A DNA stretch of 54,170 bases from a bacterium. GTDB lineage: Bacteria; Bacillota_I; Bacilli_A; Izemoplasmatales; UBA1188. Under the pieces are notes generated by a model. It searched no databases. It saw only the letters and a list, made by a program, of their open reading frames with translations, and was not told the origin of the DNA. The stretch lies in NCBI GenBank assembly GCA_017541975.1, contig JAFXYB010000025.1:1-54170 (forward strand), written 5' to 3'. Position 1 is the stretch's first letter; each line of letters starts with the position of its first letter. Positions 6,571 to 18,223 of this stretch are shown piece after piece. The position numbers and the translations under genes are program-made.

Positions 6571-9390
6571 TTAATAGTTTTCTCCAAAGTCAAGCATCTC
6601 TTTTAAGAACTTGCCTGTATCGGATTTTTCATTTTCTTTCAGTTCATATGGTGAACCAGTACCGATTATATATCCACCCTTGTCACCACCAGTTGGGCCA
6701 AGGTCTATGATATAATCAGCAGTTTTAATCATATTTAGATTGTGTTCAATGATGACGATGGTTGAACCAGCTTCTCTCATCTTTTCGAAACAATCTAATA
6801 ATTTCTTAATGTCGTCTTGATGAAGACCAGTTGATGGTTCATCAAGTATATAGAGGGCTTTTGATGATATCTGATGGTTTAGTTCATAGGCAAGTTTAAT
6901 TCTTTGGGCTTCACCACCAGATAGAGTGACAGAATTTTGACCGAGTTTGATATATCCAAGTCCAACATCATTCATCGTTTTAAGCTGACGATAGATCTTT
7001 GGTTGGTTTTTAAAGAATTCTAAAGCTTCTTCAACAGTTAAATCTAAGACATCAGCGATAGATTTACCTTTGAATTTGATTTCTAAGGTGTCTTGGTTGT
7101 ATTTCTTACCATGACAGATTGGACATTCAACATAGACATCTGGGAGGAAGTTCATCTCAATTCTTGTGACACCATCTCCAGAACAGGCTTCACATCTACC
7201 ACCATAGACATTGAAACTAAATCTTGATTTATCGTATCCTCTCGCTTTAGCTTCTGTCGTTTCACTAAATAGAGCTCTTATTTCATCAAATACACCGATG
7301 TAGGTTGCAGGATTAGATCTTGGCGTTCTACCGATTGGTGTTTGATCGACGATAATGAGTTTTTCAATTCCTTCTACTTCGAGGCTATCGAATTCGCCTG
7401 GGACAACCTTTCTATTTAGGACGTTTTTGGCAACGCCTTTTGCGAGGCAGTCGTTCACAAGCGAACTCTTGCCTGAACCAGATACGCCAGTGACATAAGT
7501 CACAAGACCTATTGGGAATTTAACATTTAAGTTCTTTAGGTTGTGGCATCTTGCACCTTTAAGTTCTATAAAGCCACGAGTTGGTTTTAGAGGTTCTTTT
7601 CTCTCTTCAATTACTAAATCACCTCTTAAGTATTTTGCGGTAAGGGTATTAGATGATTTCATCATCTCATCTAAAGTACCGCTAAATACTACTTCACCAC
7701 CGTGAACTCCCGCTCTTGGACCGAAATCTACAATATAGTCAGCATTCTTGATGGTATCGATATCATGTTCAACGACAAGGAGTGTGTTTCCGAGATCTCG
7801 CATCTCTTTTAAAGCACCAATTAGTTTTTGATTATCTCTTTGATGAAGACCGATTGATGGCTCATCGAGAACGTAGATGATGCCCGTGAGTTTTGAACCG
7901 ATTTGTGTGGCGAGTCTTATACGCTGTGCTTCGCCACCAGAAAGGGTTCTACTTGGACGCATGAGTGAAAGATAACCGAGTCCTACGTTAGAGAGGAACT
8001 CTAAGCGAGTTTTGATTTCATTGATAATCATTCTCGCAATCTTTTCATCTCTTTCACTTAGTTTTAGTTTATTTATTGTATCTTTGAGTTCATCGATAGA
8101 CATCTCTGATAAGTCATCGATGTTATATTTATCCACAAGGACTGAAAGGGCTTTTTCGTTTAATCTCTTCCCTTGGCATTTTGGACAGAGATCGTCAACC
8201 ATATATTGTTCAAGCCATTCACGGATGAATCTTGATTCGGTTTCTACATATCTTCTCTCAAGATTTCCAACTACACCTTCAAATGTTGAAGAGGCGATTT
8301 TGTAGACTGAAGCTGTAGATTTAGATCTGTATGTGTAACTATATGGGTTTTTTGAACCATATAGAATTAGGGATTGTTGTTCTTTGGTTAGTTCGTTATA
8401 TGGAATGTCGTTTGGAATATTGTTGGCCTCCATAAAGGAAAGGAGGGAAATCATTGACATTGTATCTTCTTTTGCCCATTTTCTGAGGGCACCTTCTTTT
8501 ACTGAAAGATGAGGTTCTGGGATTAATAGATCTGGATTGATGTGTCTATTATAGCCAAGACCACCGCATTCTTCACAAGCACCTACTGGTGAATTGAATG
8601 AGAAGAGTTTTGGATCTAAATCTGGGATAGTGAAACCACAAATAGGACATGAGTGTTTGGTTGAGAAGGTGATTTCTTTATCATCTGTCTTTAAAATCGC
8701 AAGGCCAGATGACATGGTGATTGCGAGTTCAAATGAATCGACAAGTCTATTTCTATCTTCCATATCGATTACTAGTCTATCAACCACAACTTCTATCGTA
8801 TGTTTAACAGTTTTCTTTAAAGAGATATCATCCTCTAGAGTTTGTTGAACACCATCTACGATTACTCTTGTGTAACCTTCATGGCGCAAGTGTTCAAAGG
8901 TGTTTTCAAATGTTCCCTTTTCACCTCTTACGATTGGAGATAAGATTAAAGCTTTTTCACCTTCATATTCCTTTACTTTTTCAATTATCTCATCGATAGA
9001 CATTGGTTCAATTGGAATATGATGGTTAGGGCAATATGGTTTACCAATTCTCGCAAAGAGTAAACGTAGGTAGTCAGCGATTTCTGTGACTGTACCAACT
9101 GTTGAACGAGGGTTCTTTGAACCACTCTTTTGATCGATAGAGATGGCAGGAGATAATCCTTCTACGCTATCGACATCAGGTTTACCCATATCACCTATGA
9201 ACTGTCTTGCGTATGATGAGAGAGAATCTAGGTATCTTCTTTGGCCTTCTCTATAGATTGTATCAAAGGCAAAAGAGGTCTTTCCTGAACCAGAAACACC
9301 AGTTAATACAACTAATTTATCTTTTGGAAATACGCAATCTATATCTTTTAGGTTGTTTTCTCTTGCGCCTTTAACTTTTATGTAATCCAT
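6571..9390 (-). CDS. uvrA: UvrABC system protein A (excinuclease ATPase)
   Basis: At 939 aa it is a complete UvrA, the damage-recognition ATPase of nucleotide excision repair. Two ABC modules are visible, each with a Walker A (GVSGSGKTSFAFDT near residue 31; GVSGSGKSSLVND near residue 640) and a signature (LSGGEAQRIRLA; LSGGEAQRIKLA). Two zinc-binding modules are present (CPICGF...CEECGG near residue 255 and CEACSGDG...CPICHG near residue 740). It lies 1 base after ligA and 14 bases before lgt, in a DNA repair/replication operon. uvrB and uvrC are not in the window. Confidence 0.98.
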   Translation of the reverse strand: MDYIKVKGARENNLKDIDCVFPKDKLVVLTGVSGSGKTSFAFDTIYREGQRRYLDSLSSYARQFIGDMGKPDVDSVEGLSPAISIDQKSGSKNPRSTVGTVTEIADYLRLLFARIGKPYCPNHHIPIEPMSIDEIIEKVKEYEGEKALILSPIVRGEKGTFENTFEHLRHEGYTRVIVDGVQQTLEDDISLKKTVKHTIEVVVDRLVIDMEDRNRLVDSFELAITMSSGLAILKTDDKEITFSTKHSCPICGFTIPDLDPKLFSFNSPVGACEECGGLGYNRHINPDLLIPEPHLSVKEGALRKWAKEDTMSMISLLSFMEANNIPNDIPYNELTKEQQSLILYGSKNPYSYTYRSKSTASVYKIASSTFEGVVGNLERRYVETESRFIREWLEQYMVDDLCPKCQGKRLNEKALSVLVDKYNIDDLSEMSIDELKDTINKLKLSERDEKIARMIINEIKTRLEFLSNVGLGYLSLMRPSRTLSGGEAQRIRLATQIGSKLTGIIYVLDEPSIGLHQRDNQKLIGALKEMRDLGNTLLVVEHDIDTIKNADYIVDFGPRAGVHGGEVVFSGTLDEMMKSSNTLTAKYLRGDLVIEERKEPLKPTRGFIELKGARCHNLKNLNVKFPIGLVTYVTGVSGSGKSSLVNDCLAKGVAKNVLNRKVVPGEFDSLEVEGIEKLIIVDQTPIGRTPRSNPATYIGVFDEIRALFSETTEAKARGYDKSRFSFNVYGGRCEACSGDGVTRIEMNFLPDVYVECPICHGKKYNQDTLEIKFKGKSIADVLDLTVEEALEFFKNQPKIYRQLKTMNDVGLGYIKLGQNSVTLSGGEAQRIKLAYELNHQISSKALYILDEPSTGLHQDDIKKLLDCFEKMREAGSTIVIIEHNLNMIKTADYIIDLGPTGGDKGGYIIGTGSPYELKENEKSDTGKFLKEMLDFGENY

Positions 9391-9391
9391 T

Positions 9392-11398
<2,007 letters not shown>

Positions 11399-13516
11399 TT
11401 ATTGATCTAATTTCTTAAGGAATGGGTGATTGACAATAACCTTTTTAGGGGCATTAGAATTATCAAATCTGATGATATAAAAACCTTCTATTTGACCGAG
11501 GACAGTGCCTTCTTTATACATTTCATGGTAAACTCTTTCACCGGTTTTTATATCACCTACTACAGTTTTAACTGGTTCTCTTCTTTGGGCAAAACTGCGA
11601 TAGTTTTTATCTTTTTCTGTCTTGGTTTCAATATCTAATTCTTTTAAGAATCTTGATGGAAGTGATGATTCCATTGAACCAAATTTATATCTAGATGATG
11701 AGCAAGATACAAAGAGGTGTTCCATCGCTCTTGTGAGACAGACATAGAGGAGTCTTCTTTCTTCTTCAAATTCTTTTTGTGATGAAGAATGTGTGCCTGG
11801 GATGATATCATCTTCAAGGCCAACTGCGAAGACGTTTTTATATTCAAGACCTTTGGAGCTATGCATTGTGATTAATGATACGTGATTTGCGTCTTTTGAT
11901 TCCATATCAAGATCAGTGATAAGCGATACACTTTGTAGGAACTCTGAGAGGGTTTCTTCATTAGATGAAAGTGATTCTATTTCACTGATGGCATTTAATA
12001 ATTCATCGATGTTTTGTTTCCTAGAGAGTTGTTCATCACGATCTTCTATTTCGCTTATGAATTTCTTGTATCCTGTTTTTTCATATACTTCGGTAAAGAA
12101 ATCACGGATAGTGAGCTTTTCAATTCTTTCTTTGAGGGATAAAATCATCGCCATAAAACCGTTTAGGGTTTCACGAGTTGATTGATAAAGGTCAGAGAAA
12201 TTGATGGCATCTTGAATGTTGTGGGTTGCGTCATAGGCCTTTTCAAGCTTTTTAATTGTGGTATCGCCGATACCTCTTTTTGGTGAATTGATTACTCTTC
12301 TAAAAGAATGGAAACTATTTGGGTCGATGACGAGTCTTATGTATCCAAGCATATCTTTGACTTCCATTCTTTTATAGAATGAAAGACCACTATATACTCT
12401 ATATGGAACACCTTTAGAGATGAGTTCGTTTTCAAAGTTACGTGAAAGGAAGTTATTTCTATATAGGATTGCGTAGTCTTTATAGGTGTAATTGCCATCC
12501 TTTACATTTTTCATTATTTCTTCTACGACGCCTCTTGCCTCAGCTTTATCGCTATCGTATTCAAAGAGATACACGCTATCTCCATCCTTGTTGTCAGTCC
12601 AAAGAGATTTTTCTATACGTTCCTTGTTGTGCTTAATAAGGGCATTAGCGCATTTTAAGATTTCTTTGGTTGAACGATAGTTTTGATCGAGGATATGTTC
12701 GTTATATCCATCAAAATCTCTCATAAATTTTCTGATGTTTTTGATGTTTGCGCCACGGAATGAATAGATTGATTGATCTTCATCGCTAACGATAAAAACA
12801 TTCCTGTATTTGTTTCCAAGAATGGAAATTAAATCATATTGGATGTTCGATGAATCTTGGAACTCATCGACTAATATATATCTAAATCTATCTTGATATT
12901 TTTCAAGGATATCTGGATGTTTTTCGAGGATTTCAATGGTGATGAGGTTTAAATCATCAAAATCAAGGAGATTGTTTTTGATGAGGGTATCGTTATAGAG
13001 ATTCATAATCTTTTCGATTCTCTCACGATAGAAATCGCTATAATTATTTAATGTTTCAATTCTCGCTTTAATCATGGAAATACTATTCGCAATTGGTTTT
13101 GGTTTAATTACTTTTGTATCCATTTCAAGCTTAATCATGCATTCTTTGACTAGTGCTTCTGATTCATCATCATCAATGATTTCAAAATCACGCTTTCGGT
13201 TTTTCAGGATGGTGATTTCTCTTCTTAAAAACCATGCACAAAATGAATGAAATGTTTTACAAGTGATATGTGATGCATTTATTTCACCAACGAGGTTAAT
13301 GAGCCTATCATTCATCTCTTTCGCAGCTTTATTGGTGAATGTAATCGCAAGAATATTCGATGGTGGTACCTGGCATTCATCGATTAGGTAAGCAATACGA
13401 GATGTTAGAACACGAGTTTTGCCACTACCAGCTCCAGCAATAATTAAAGAAGGACCTTCGGTGTCCTTACATGCTAATAGTTGTTTAGAATTGAGCTTTT
13501 TTAGATATTCTTTCAT
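11399..13516 (-). CDS. pcrA: UvrD/PcrA-type ATP-dependent DNA helicase
   Basis: A 705-aa superfamily 1A helicase for repair and for removal of recombination intermediates. Walker A AGAGSGKTRV is near residue 28, Walker B/motif II DEFQDSS near residue 222, motif III GDQ-like DEDQSIYSFRG, motif V ITMHSSKGLEYKNVF near residue 550, and motif VI EERRLLYVCLTRA. The C-terminal tail (GERVYHEMYKEGTVLGQI) is the PcrA RNA-polymerase-interacting domain type. The start MKEYLKKLNSKQ fits the family N-terminus. There is no Shine-Dalgarno; the -10 element sits 6 bases before the ATG, so the mRNA is probably leaderless. It is the first gene of the ligA-uvrA-lgt-whiA operon. Confidence 0.97.
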   Translation of the reverse strand: MKEYLKKLNSKQLLACKDTEGPSLIIAGAGSGKTRVLTSRIAYLIDECQVPPSNILAITFTNKAAKEMNDRLINLVGEINASHITCKTFHSFCAWFLRREITILKNRKRDFEIIDDDESEALVKECMIKLEMDTKVIKPKPIANSISMIKARIETLNNYSDFYRERIEKIMNLYNDTLIKNNLLDFDDLNLITIEILEKHPDILEKYQDRFRYILVDEFQDSSNIQYDLISILGNKYRNVFIVSDEDQSIYSFRGANIKNIRKFMRDFDGYNEHILDQNYRSTKEILKCANALIKHNKERIEKSLWTDNKDGDSVYLFEYDSDKAEARGVVEEIMKNVKDGNYTYKDYAILYRNNFLSRNFENELISKGVPYRVYSGLSFYKRMEVKDMLGYIRLVIDPNSFHSFRRVINSPKRGIGDTTIKKLEKAYDATHNIQDAINFSDLYQSTRETLNGFMAMILSLKERIEKLTIRDFFTEVYEKTGYKKFISEIEDRDEQLSRKQNIDELLNAISEIESLSSNEETLSEFLQSVSLITDLDMESKDANHVSLITMHSSKGLEYKNVFAVGLEDDIIPGTHSSSQKEFEEERRLLYVCLTRAMEHLFVSCSSSRYKFGSMESSLPSRFLKELDIETKTEKDKNYRSFAQRREPVKTVVGDIKTGERVYHEMYKEGTVLGQIEGFYIIRFDNSNAPKKVIVNHPFLKKLDQ

Positions 13517-13522
13517 ATAATA

Positions 13523-13531
13523 ATTATATCA
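13523..13531 (-). promoter_or_regulatory. Extended -10 promoter of pcrA, probably giving a leaderless mRNA
   Basis: On the minus strand TG-A-TATAAT (13531-13523) is followed by TATTAT and then the ATG of pcrA (13516-13514). Transcription would begin at about the start codon. No good -35 is visible. Confidence 0.65.
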
Positions 13532-13588
13532 TAGAACAGTTTATATTGCTTAACTAAAAACTCATAAAAGTTTTTATTTTTGCGATAT

Positions 13589-13630
13589 AAGATGAAAAAT
13601 GCTCACGAGGGCACGTGAGCATTTTATCTT
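13589..13630 (-). terminator. Terminator of the tsaE-glnS operon
   Basis: AAAATGCTCACG and CGTGAGCATTTT form a strong 12-bp stem around the loop AGGGCA (13596-13625), extended imperfectly by AAGAT/ATCTT. It starts at the glnS stop codon and on the minus strand is followed by a short T-run. Confidence 0.85.
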
Positions 13631-15257
13631 ATTTGAATGATTGTTTGAGAGAAACAGTTCTATTTACGATAATATGATCTTCTTTTGAGTCATAATCGTT
13701 AGAATAATATCCATTTCTCATGAGTTGTGATTTGAATTCTGGTTCCCACTCGTAACAGTTTTCTACAAAGCCATAGACAACTTGTTTAGAATCTGGATTA
13801 AATTTATCTTTTAATTCATCATCTGGGTTTGCATCATTCTTGATTAGGGTATCAAATAATCTGAATTCTGCCTTTTTAGCGGTAGATGCATCGACATATT
13901 GAATGGTTCCTTGAGGTTTTCTTGCGTTGAAACCTGAACCACTTAATGTCTCTTTATCATAGGTGCATAGTACTTCTACTACTTCTCCGTTTTCATCTTT
14001 TATTACTTCGTTAGCTTTGATGAAATAAGCACCCATGAGTCTTACTTCAGCACCGAGAGAAAGTCTTTTATATTTGTTGTTTGGTTTAACTTCAACGAAA
14101 TCTTCTTTTTCAATATAGAGATGTTTAGAGAAAGATATTTTTCTTGAACCTAGTTCTTCGTTTTCTAAGTTGTTAGGGAAATCTAAATATTCAACCTTTC
14201 CTTCATCATAATTGGTGATTGTAACTTTGAGTGGATTTAAAACTGCCATTCTTCTAACATTTTTAAGTTTTAAATCATCCATTAGGAAGTGGTCAAGAAC
14301 GTTTAGAGGGATTTCAGAATTGATTCTAGATAGGCCTGTAGATAGAACGAATTCTTTGATTGATTCTGGAGTGAATCCTCTTCTTTTAAGACCTACTAAT
14401 GTTGGCATTCTTGGATCGTCATAATCATCTACTAATTTTGATTCAACGAGTTCTTTTAAATATCTCTTTGATAGGATAGTACCTTCAATATTTAATCTAC
14501 CGAATTCAATCTGTCTTGGAACTGACATTGGTTTAGTGTTTTCAATAACCCAGTCATATAGAGGGCGGTGTTCAACGTATTCAAGTGAACAGAGAGAATG
14601 AGTAATATATTCTTCTGCATCTTGAAGTGGATGAGCGTAGTCATATAGTGGGTAGATATTCCATTTGTCGCCTGTATGTGGATGAGGTTTCTTGATGATT
14701 CTATAGATGGCAGGATCTCTCATGTTTAGGTTTGAAGACTTCATATCGATTTTTACTCTTAAAGTCTTTTCACCTTCATCAAATTTACCTTCTTTCATCT
14801 CTTCAAAGAGTTTTAAGTTTTCTTCAACTGAACGATTTCTATATGGAGATTCCTTACCTGGAGTATCTAGGGTACCACGGTATTCCCTCATTTCATCTTT
14901 GGTGAGATCATCTACATAAGCCTTCCCTTCTTTGATGAGGTTTATTGCGAAGGCATAATCGTCATCAAAATAATCGCTACCAAATGTAACTTTATATGGA
15001 GTGTAGCCAAGCCATGCGATATCATTTATGATGGCATCCATAAATCTCTTTTCTTCTTTAGCTGGATTTGTATCATCAAATCTTAGAATTGTTTTACCAT
15101 TAAAACATTTAGCGAGTTCAAAGTTGGTCACAATCGCTCTTGCGTGTCCGATGTGAAGGAAAGCGTTTGGTTCTGGTGGGAATCTTGTGATTATTTCACT
15201 ATGCTTTCCGCTCGCAAGATCTTCTTCCATGATTGTTTTAATAAAATTTGAAATCAT
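13629..15257 (-). CDS. glnS: Glutaminyl-tRNA synthetase
   Basis: A 542-aa class I synthetase. The HIGH motif appears as PPEPNAFLHIGHARA near residue 27, which is the GlnRS form (PPEPN.YLHIGHA) and not that of GluRS. The KMSKS-equivalent is TILSKRYL near residue 260. The C-terminal third (LNPLKVTITNY onwards) is the two-barrel anticodon-binding region of GlnRS. It charges tRNA-Gln directly; many Firmicutes instead use GluRS plus GatCAB. It has a good AGGAGGG site and starts 13 bases after the 512-aa membrane protein gene, closing the tsaE operon. Confidence 0.96.
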   Translation of the reverse strand: MISNFIKTIMEEDLASGKHSEIITRFPPEPNAFLHIGHARAIVTNFELAKCFNGKTILRFDDTNPAKEEKRFMDAIINDIAWLGYTPYKVTFGSDYFDDDYAFAINLIKEGKAYVDDLTKDEMREYRGTLDTPGKESPYRNRSVEENLKLFEEMKEGKFDEGEKTLRVKIDMKSSNLNMRDPAIYRIIKKPHPHTGDKWNIYPLYDYAHPLQDAEEYITHSLCSLEYVEHRPLYDWVIENTKPMSVPRQIEFGRLNIEGTILSKRYLKELVESKLVDDYDDPRMPTLVGLKRRGFTPESIKEFVLSTGLSRINSEIPLNVLDHFLMDDLKLKNVRRMAVLNPLKVTITNYDEGKVEYLDFPNNLENEELGSRKISFSKHLYIEKEDFVEVKPNNKYKRLSLGAEVRLMGAYFIKANEVIKDENGEVVEVLCTYDKETLSGSGFNARKPQGTIQYVDASTAKKAEFRLFDTLIKNDANPDDELKDKFNPDSKQVVYGFVENCYEWEPEFKSQLMRNGYYSNDYDSKEDHIIVNRTVSLKQSFK

Positions 15258-15270
15258 AAGTTATCCCTCC

Positions 15271-16809
15271 TTAGTAGATTTCATTCATATAATTATACAC
15301 TACACTATTACTTTTTAAAAAGTCTTTTAGTGCAAAAAAGTAAGATTGTTTAAGTTCATAACTTAAACTTTCAAATGATGATATGAGGTTTTCTTCACTA
15401 TCGTACTTTAGTGAATCATCAACTAGAGATGATAAATTAGATTTAAATTCATCGCTATAAATAGCTTCTTTTATGGTGTTTATTATTTCTTCATCTTCTG
15501 TGAATGATAGGGTTATATCATCATTATTTATTGATAGGCTGTAGCTTTTAATGGAAATTGGTTTTAGAAGTGAAGATATGGTAATTGATTCTGTGATGAG
15601 ATCGGTATCAAAACCAATATCTCTTAGAAGAATTAAGAATTTTTGTTTAGAGCTGGTTGAAGAGAATTTAAAATAATCTGATTCGGTTTCACCTTCATCC
15701 TTTCCCATTTCCACATAATTTAAAACATAATTGTTTCCATTTTTGATGAAAGAATAATCGATGATGGATATTTTATTATTGGTGTTTATTACAAGCGATA
15801 TGATGAGTCTATTGTCTGATAAAGCATAATCGATGGTTTTAAAACTTATAAAATGTTTATTTTCATCATCGATGTTTTCATCAAATATTTGATACATCAT
15901 CGCGGCTTTTAAATCATCTTTCGATAATTTTGTGCTTTCTAAACCTAGGAATTCTTTAAATAGGATATCGTATTTTGATGATTTGATTCTATCAATAGTA
16001 AAGCAATCATTATTTCTATCGATATTTACGAGTTTTGAATACTCGATTATTAGGTTGAGAGAATCTTTTATTCTTAAATCTACTAGGTCATTACTGAAGA
16101 GGGTTTCTGTGTAGGTTGCGGCTAGAGTTGAGAGTGCTTTTTTATCTTTAAATATTAAACTACTTATTACACCACTTTCAATTTCGTTTATGAGATAGTT
16201 CTTATATATTGATAATTCAAGGGTGTTTTGATCATAGGTACCAACTGGGATTGATTTTAAGAATTCGGCAAGTGCGCTACCTAATGATCCAACCTCACGG
16301 TTTTTTAAAACTCTTTCAACAATTCTAGGTGGAATGATGATAGCGCCAATGTTTATTGAATTGAGTTTTAAAACATAGGCCATGTTTGTCTCAATATATT
16401 CCATCTTGATTTTAATTTTTGTATCATATTTAATTACTCTACTATATGTAATATAGAGGTTTAAGGTTATTTCATTATCTTCGATTGAGAAATTATAGCC
16501 TTTTATTGTATAGTTTTTTGTTTTAAATATGACACCATCTTTGATGTCATCCGCAATCATAAGATAGAATGTTTGATCGATGAATTCATCATCAAAATCA
16601 ATATCTAAGATGTTAAGAATGGATGATTTTGTGAGCGCATCATTTAGATAATCTACCAAATATGTTGAGGTTTCTTCTTTAGTTTTGGTGTTTTCATATT
16701 TAGATTTATCGGTTAAATCAAAGGTTAAAATGAAAACAAAAAAAAGCACTATAAAAATAGACAACAAGATGATGGTTAAATTTTTTAGGGCTTTTCTTTG
16801 TTTCTTCAT
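15271..16809 (-). CDS. Membrane-anchored exported protein of unknown function in the tsaE-glnS operon
   Basis: This 512-aa protein starts with a basic segment and one membrane helix (residues about 9-30, LTIILLSIFIVLFFVFILTF). The rest, about 480 residues, would face outside. It is rich in Ile, Ser, Asp and Lys with alternating beta-strand-like stretches (DNEITLNLYITYSRV, DNRLIISLVINTNN, NDDITLSFTEDEE), which suggests repeated beta domains. I recognise no family. It is packed between tsaD (3 bases) and glnS (13 bases), so it is co-expressed with tRNA-modification and aminoacylation genes although its location suggests an envelope role. Confidence 0.75.
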   Translation of the reverse strand: MKKQRKALKNLTIILLSIFIVLFFVFILTFDLTDKSKYENTKTKEETSTYLVDYLNDALTKSSILNILDIDFDDEFIDQTFYLMIADDIKDGVIFKTKNYTIKGYNFSIEDNEITLNLYITYSRVIKYDTKIKIKMEYIETNMAYVLKLNSINIGAIIIPPRIVERVLKNREVGSLGSALAEFLKSIPVGTYDQNTLELSIYKNYLINEIESGVISSLIFKDKKALSTLAATYTETLFSNDLVDLRIKDSLNLIIEYSKLVNIDRNNDCFTIDRIKSSKYDILFKEFLGLESTKLSKDDLKAAMMYQIFDENIDDENKHFISFKTIDYALSDNRLIISLVINTNNKISIIDYSFIKNGNNYVLNYVEMGKDEGETESDYFKFSSTSSKQKFLILLRDIGFDTDLITESITISSLLKPISIKSYSLSINNDDITLSFTEDEEIINTIKEAIYSDEFKSNLSSLVDDSLKYDSEENLISSFESLSYELKQSYFFALKDFLKSNSVVYNYMNEIY

Positions 16810-16812
16810 ATT

Positions 16813-17802
16813 TTATAAATCTAATCTTGACTTAGGCGAAAGAGATATATCATCAATTTCACCTTTCTTTATTTTATAATAGGCAGAAATGCCGATCATA
16901 GCTGCATTATCACCACAGTATTTCATCGCAGGGAATGTGATGATGGCATCTTTGATGCCTTCAGTTAGGGTTTTTCTAATAACGCTATTAGCCGCAGAAC
17001 CACCGACAACTACTACTTCTTTAATTCCAAATTCTTTTACCGCTTTCTTTGTCTTTTCAAGAAGAACTTCTACTACAGCTTCTTCAAAGCTTCTAGCGAT
17101 ATCTTTTATTTCATATTTAGTATTTGTCTTTTCTAGGTTTTCCACAAGGTTTAGTGTTGCGCTTTTGAGTCCTGAGAAAGAGAATGAATAGTCGTTTGAG
17201 TGAAGAACTGGTCTTGGAAGGTTATAAAGAGGCTCTCCTTCTTTTCCGATTTTATCGAGAAGAGGTCCACCAGGATATGGGATACCGATAATTCTTGCGA
17301 CCTTATCGAATACTTCACCTACGGCATCATCCTTAGTTGAACCGATTCTATTAAAATCATAGTGATTCTTCATTACAACTAGTTCTGTGTGACCACCAGA
17401 AATTACGAGGGCGAGGCATGGGAATAAAACATCATGTTCAATCATTGCTGCATAAATATGACCTGATAGGTGGTTTACACCAACTAGTGGTTTATTGTAG
17501 TTTAGGGCTACTATTTTAGCTGCGTTAATACCAGTTAAAAGAGATCCGATTAGTCCTGGGCCTTCGGTTACGGCGACATAGTCGATATCATCCATAGTTA
17601 GATTTGCATTTTTAAGCGCACTTAAATAGGCATATGTAATGCCTTTTACGTGCTCACGTGATGATATTTCTGGGACAACACCACCGTATTCTTTAAAAAT
17701 ATCTATTTGCGATAAAACCTCATTAGAGAGGACGTATTTACCATCTTTAGTTACGGCTACACTTGTTTCATCGCAAGATGATTCAAAACTTAAAATATAC
17801 AT
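16813..17802 (-). CDS. tsaD: tRNA N6-adenosine threonylcarbamoyltransferase
   Basis: A 329-aa ASKHA-fold protein that, with TsaB and TsaE, transfers the threonylcarbamoyl group to A37 of ANN-decoding tRNAs. The N-terminal SFESSCDETSVAV, the metal-binding HLSGH near residues 109-113, LVISGGHTELV and the C-terminal CGDNAAMIG motif are all present. It lies in one operon with tsaE, tsaB and rimI, the common Firmicutes arrangement. tsaC/tsaC2 (YrdC/Sua5), needed for the first step, is not in the window. Confidence 0.98.
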   Translation of the reverse strand: MYILSFESSCDETSVAVTKDGKYVLSNEVLSQIDIFKEYGGVVPEISSREHVKGITYAYLSALKNANLTMDDIDYVAVTEGPGLIGSLLTGINAAKIVALNYNKPLVGVNHLSGHIYAAMIEHDVLFPCLALVISGGHTELVVMKNHYDFNRIGSTKDDAVGEVFDKVARIIGIPYPGGPLLDKIGKEGEPLYNLPRPVLHSNDYSFSFSGLKSATLNLVENLEKTNTKYEIKDIARSFEEAVVEVLLEKTKKAVKEFGIKEVVVVGGSAANSVIRKTLTEGIKDAIITFPAMKYCGDNAAMIGISAYYKIKKGEIDDISLSPKSRLDL

Positions 17803-17806
17803 AATC

Positions 17807-18223
17807 TTATCCTATTATTAGTTTCATTAAGATGGCATCAGTGATTCCATCATAATAATTCTTTCTAATTCCTATTTCATTAAAGCCCACTTTCTTATAT
17901 AGATTATAGGCAACTGTATTATCTTTTCTTACTTCGAGTACTATTTCTTTTACATTTAGTTTTTTTAGTTTTTCGATGGTCGCATTAAGGAGATTCTTTC
18001 CGTATCCATTTCCACGTTTACCACTATCGATATAGATATAGAGTAAATCTACTGTATCAAGTGGATATGAATAATCAACTTCTCCAATTATTTCATCATC
18101 TAATATGAACACATAATTTAAGTTGTTGTTTGAAGAGATATATTCATATTTAGAATACTTTAACTCTTTATCTATGGCAGAAGGAATTAGTTCTCTTCTT
18201 TCTTTTAAAAGAATAATATCCAT
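17807..18223 (-). CDS. rimI: RimI-like GNAT N-acetyltransferase
   Basis: A 138-aa GNAT-fold protein. The acetyl-CoA-binding motif A is visible (KRGNGYGKNLLNATIEKLKK near residue 75), followed by VKEIVLEVRKDNTVAYNLY and KVGFNEIGIRKNYY, the RimI-type ending. RimI acetylates the N-terminus of ribosomal protein S18 in E. coli; in Gram-positives the substrate is less certain. It lies between tsaB (one-base overlap) and tsaD (4 bases), exactly where rimI is found in many Firmicutes, and this supports the name. Confidence 0.88.
   Translation of the reverse strand: MDIILLKERRELIPSAIDKELKYSKYEYISSNNNLNYVFILDDEIIGEVDYSYPLDTVDLLYIYIDSGKRGNGYGKNLLNATIEKLKKLNVKEIVLEVRKDNTVAYNLYKKVGFNEIGIRKNYYDGITDAILMKLIIG

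Noticed and set aside
11644-11847. 67-codon minus-strand ORF inside pcrA
   Set aside because: It lies in another frame of a well-conserved helicase gene and shows low-complexity His/Ser composition.
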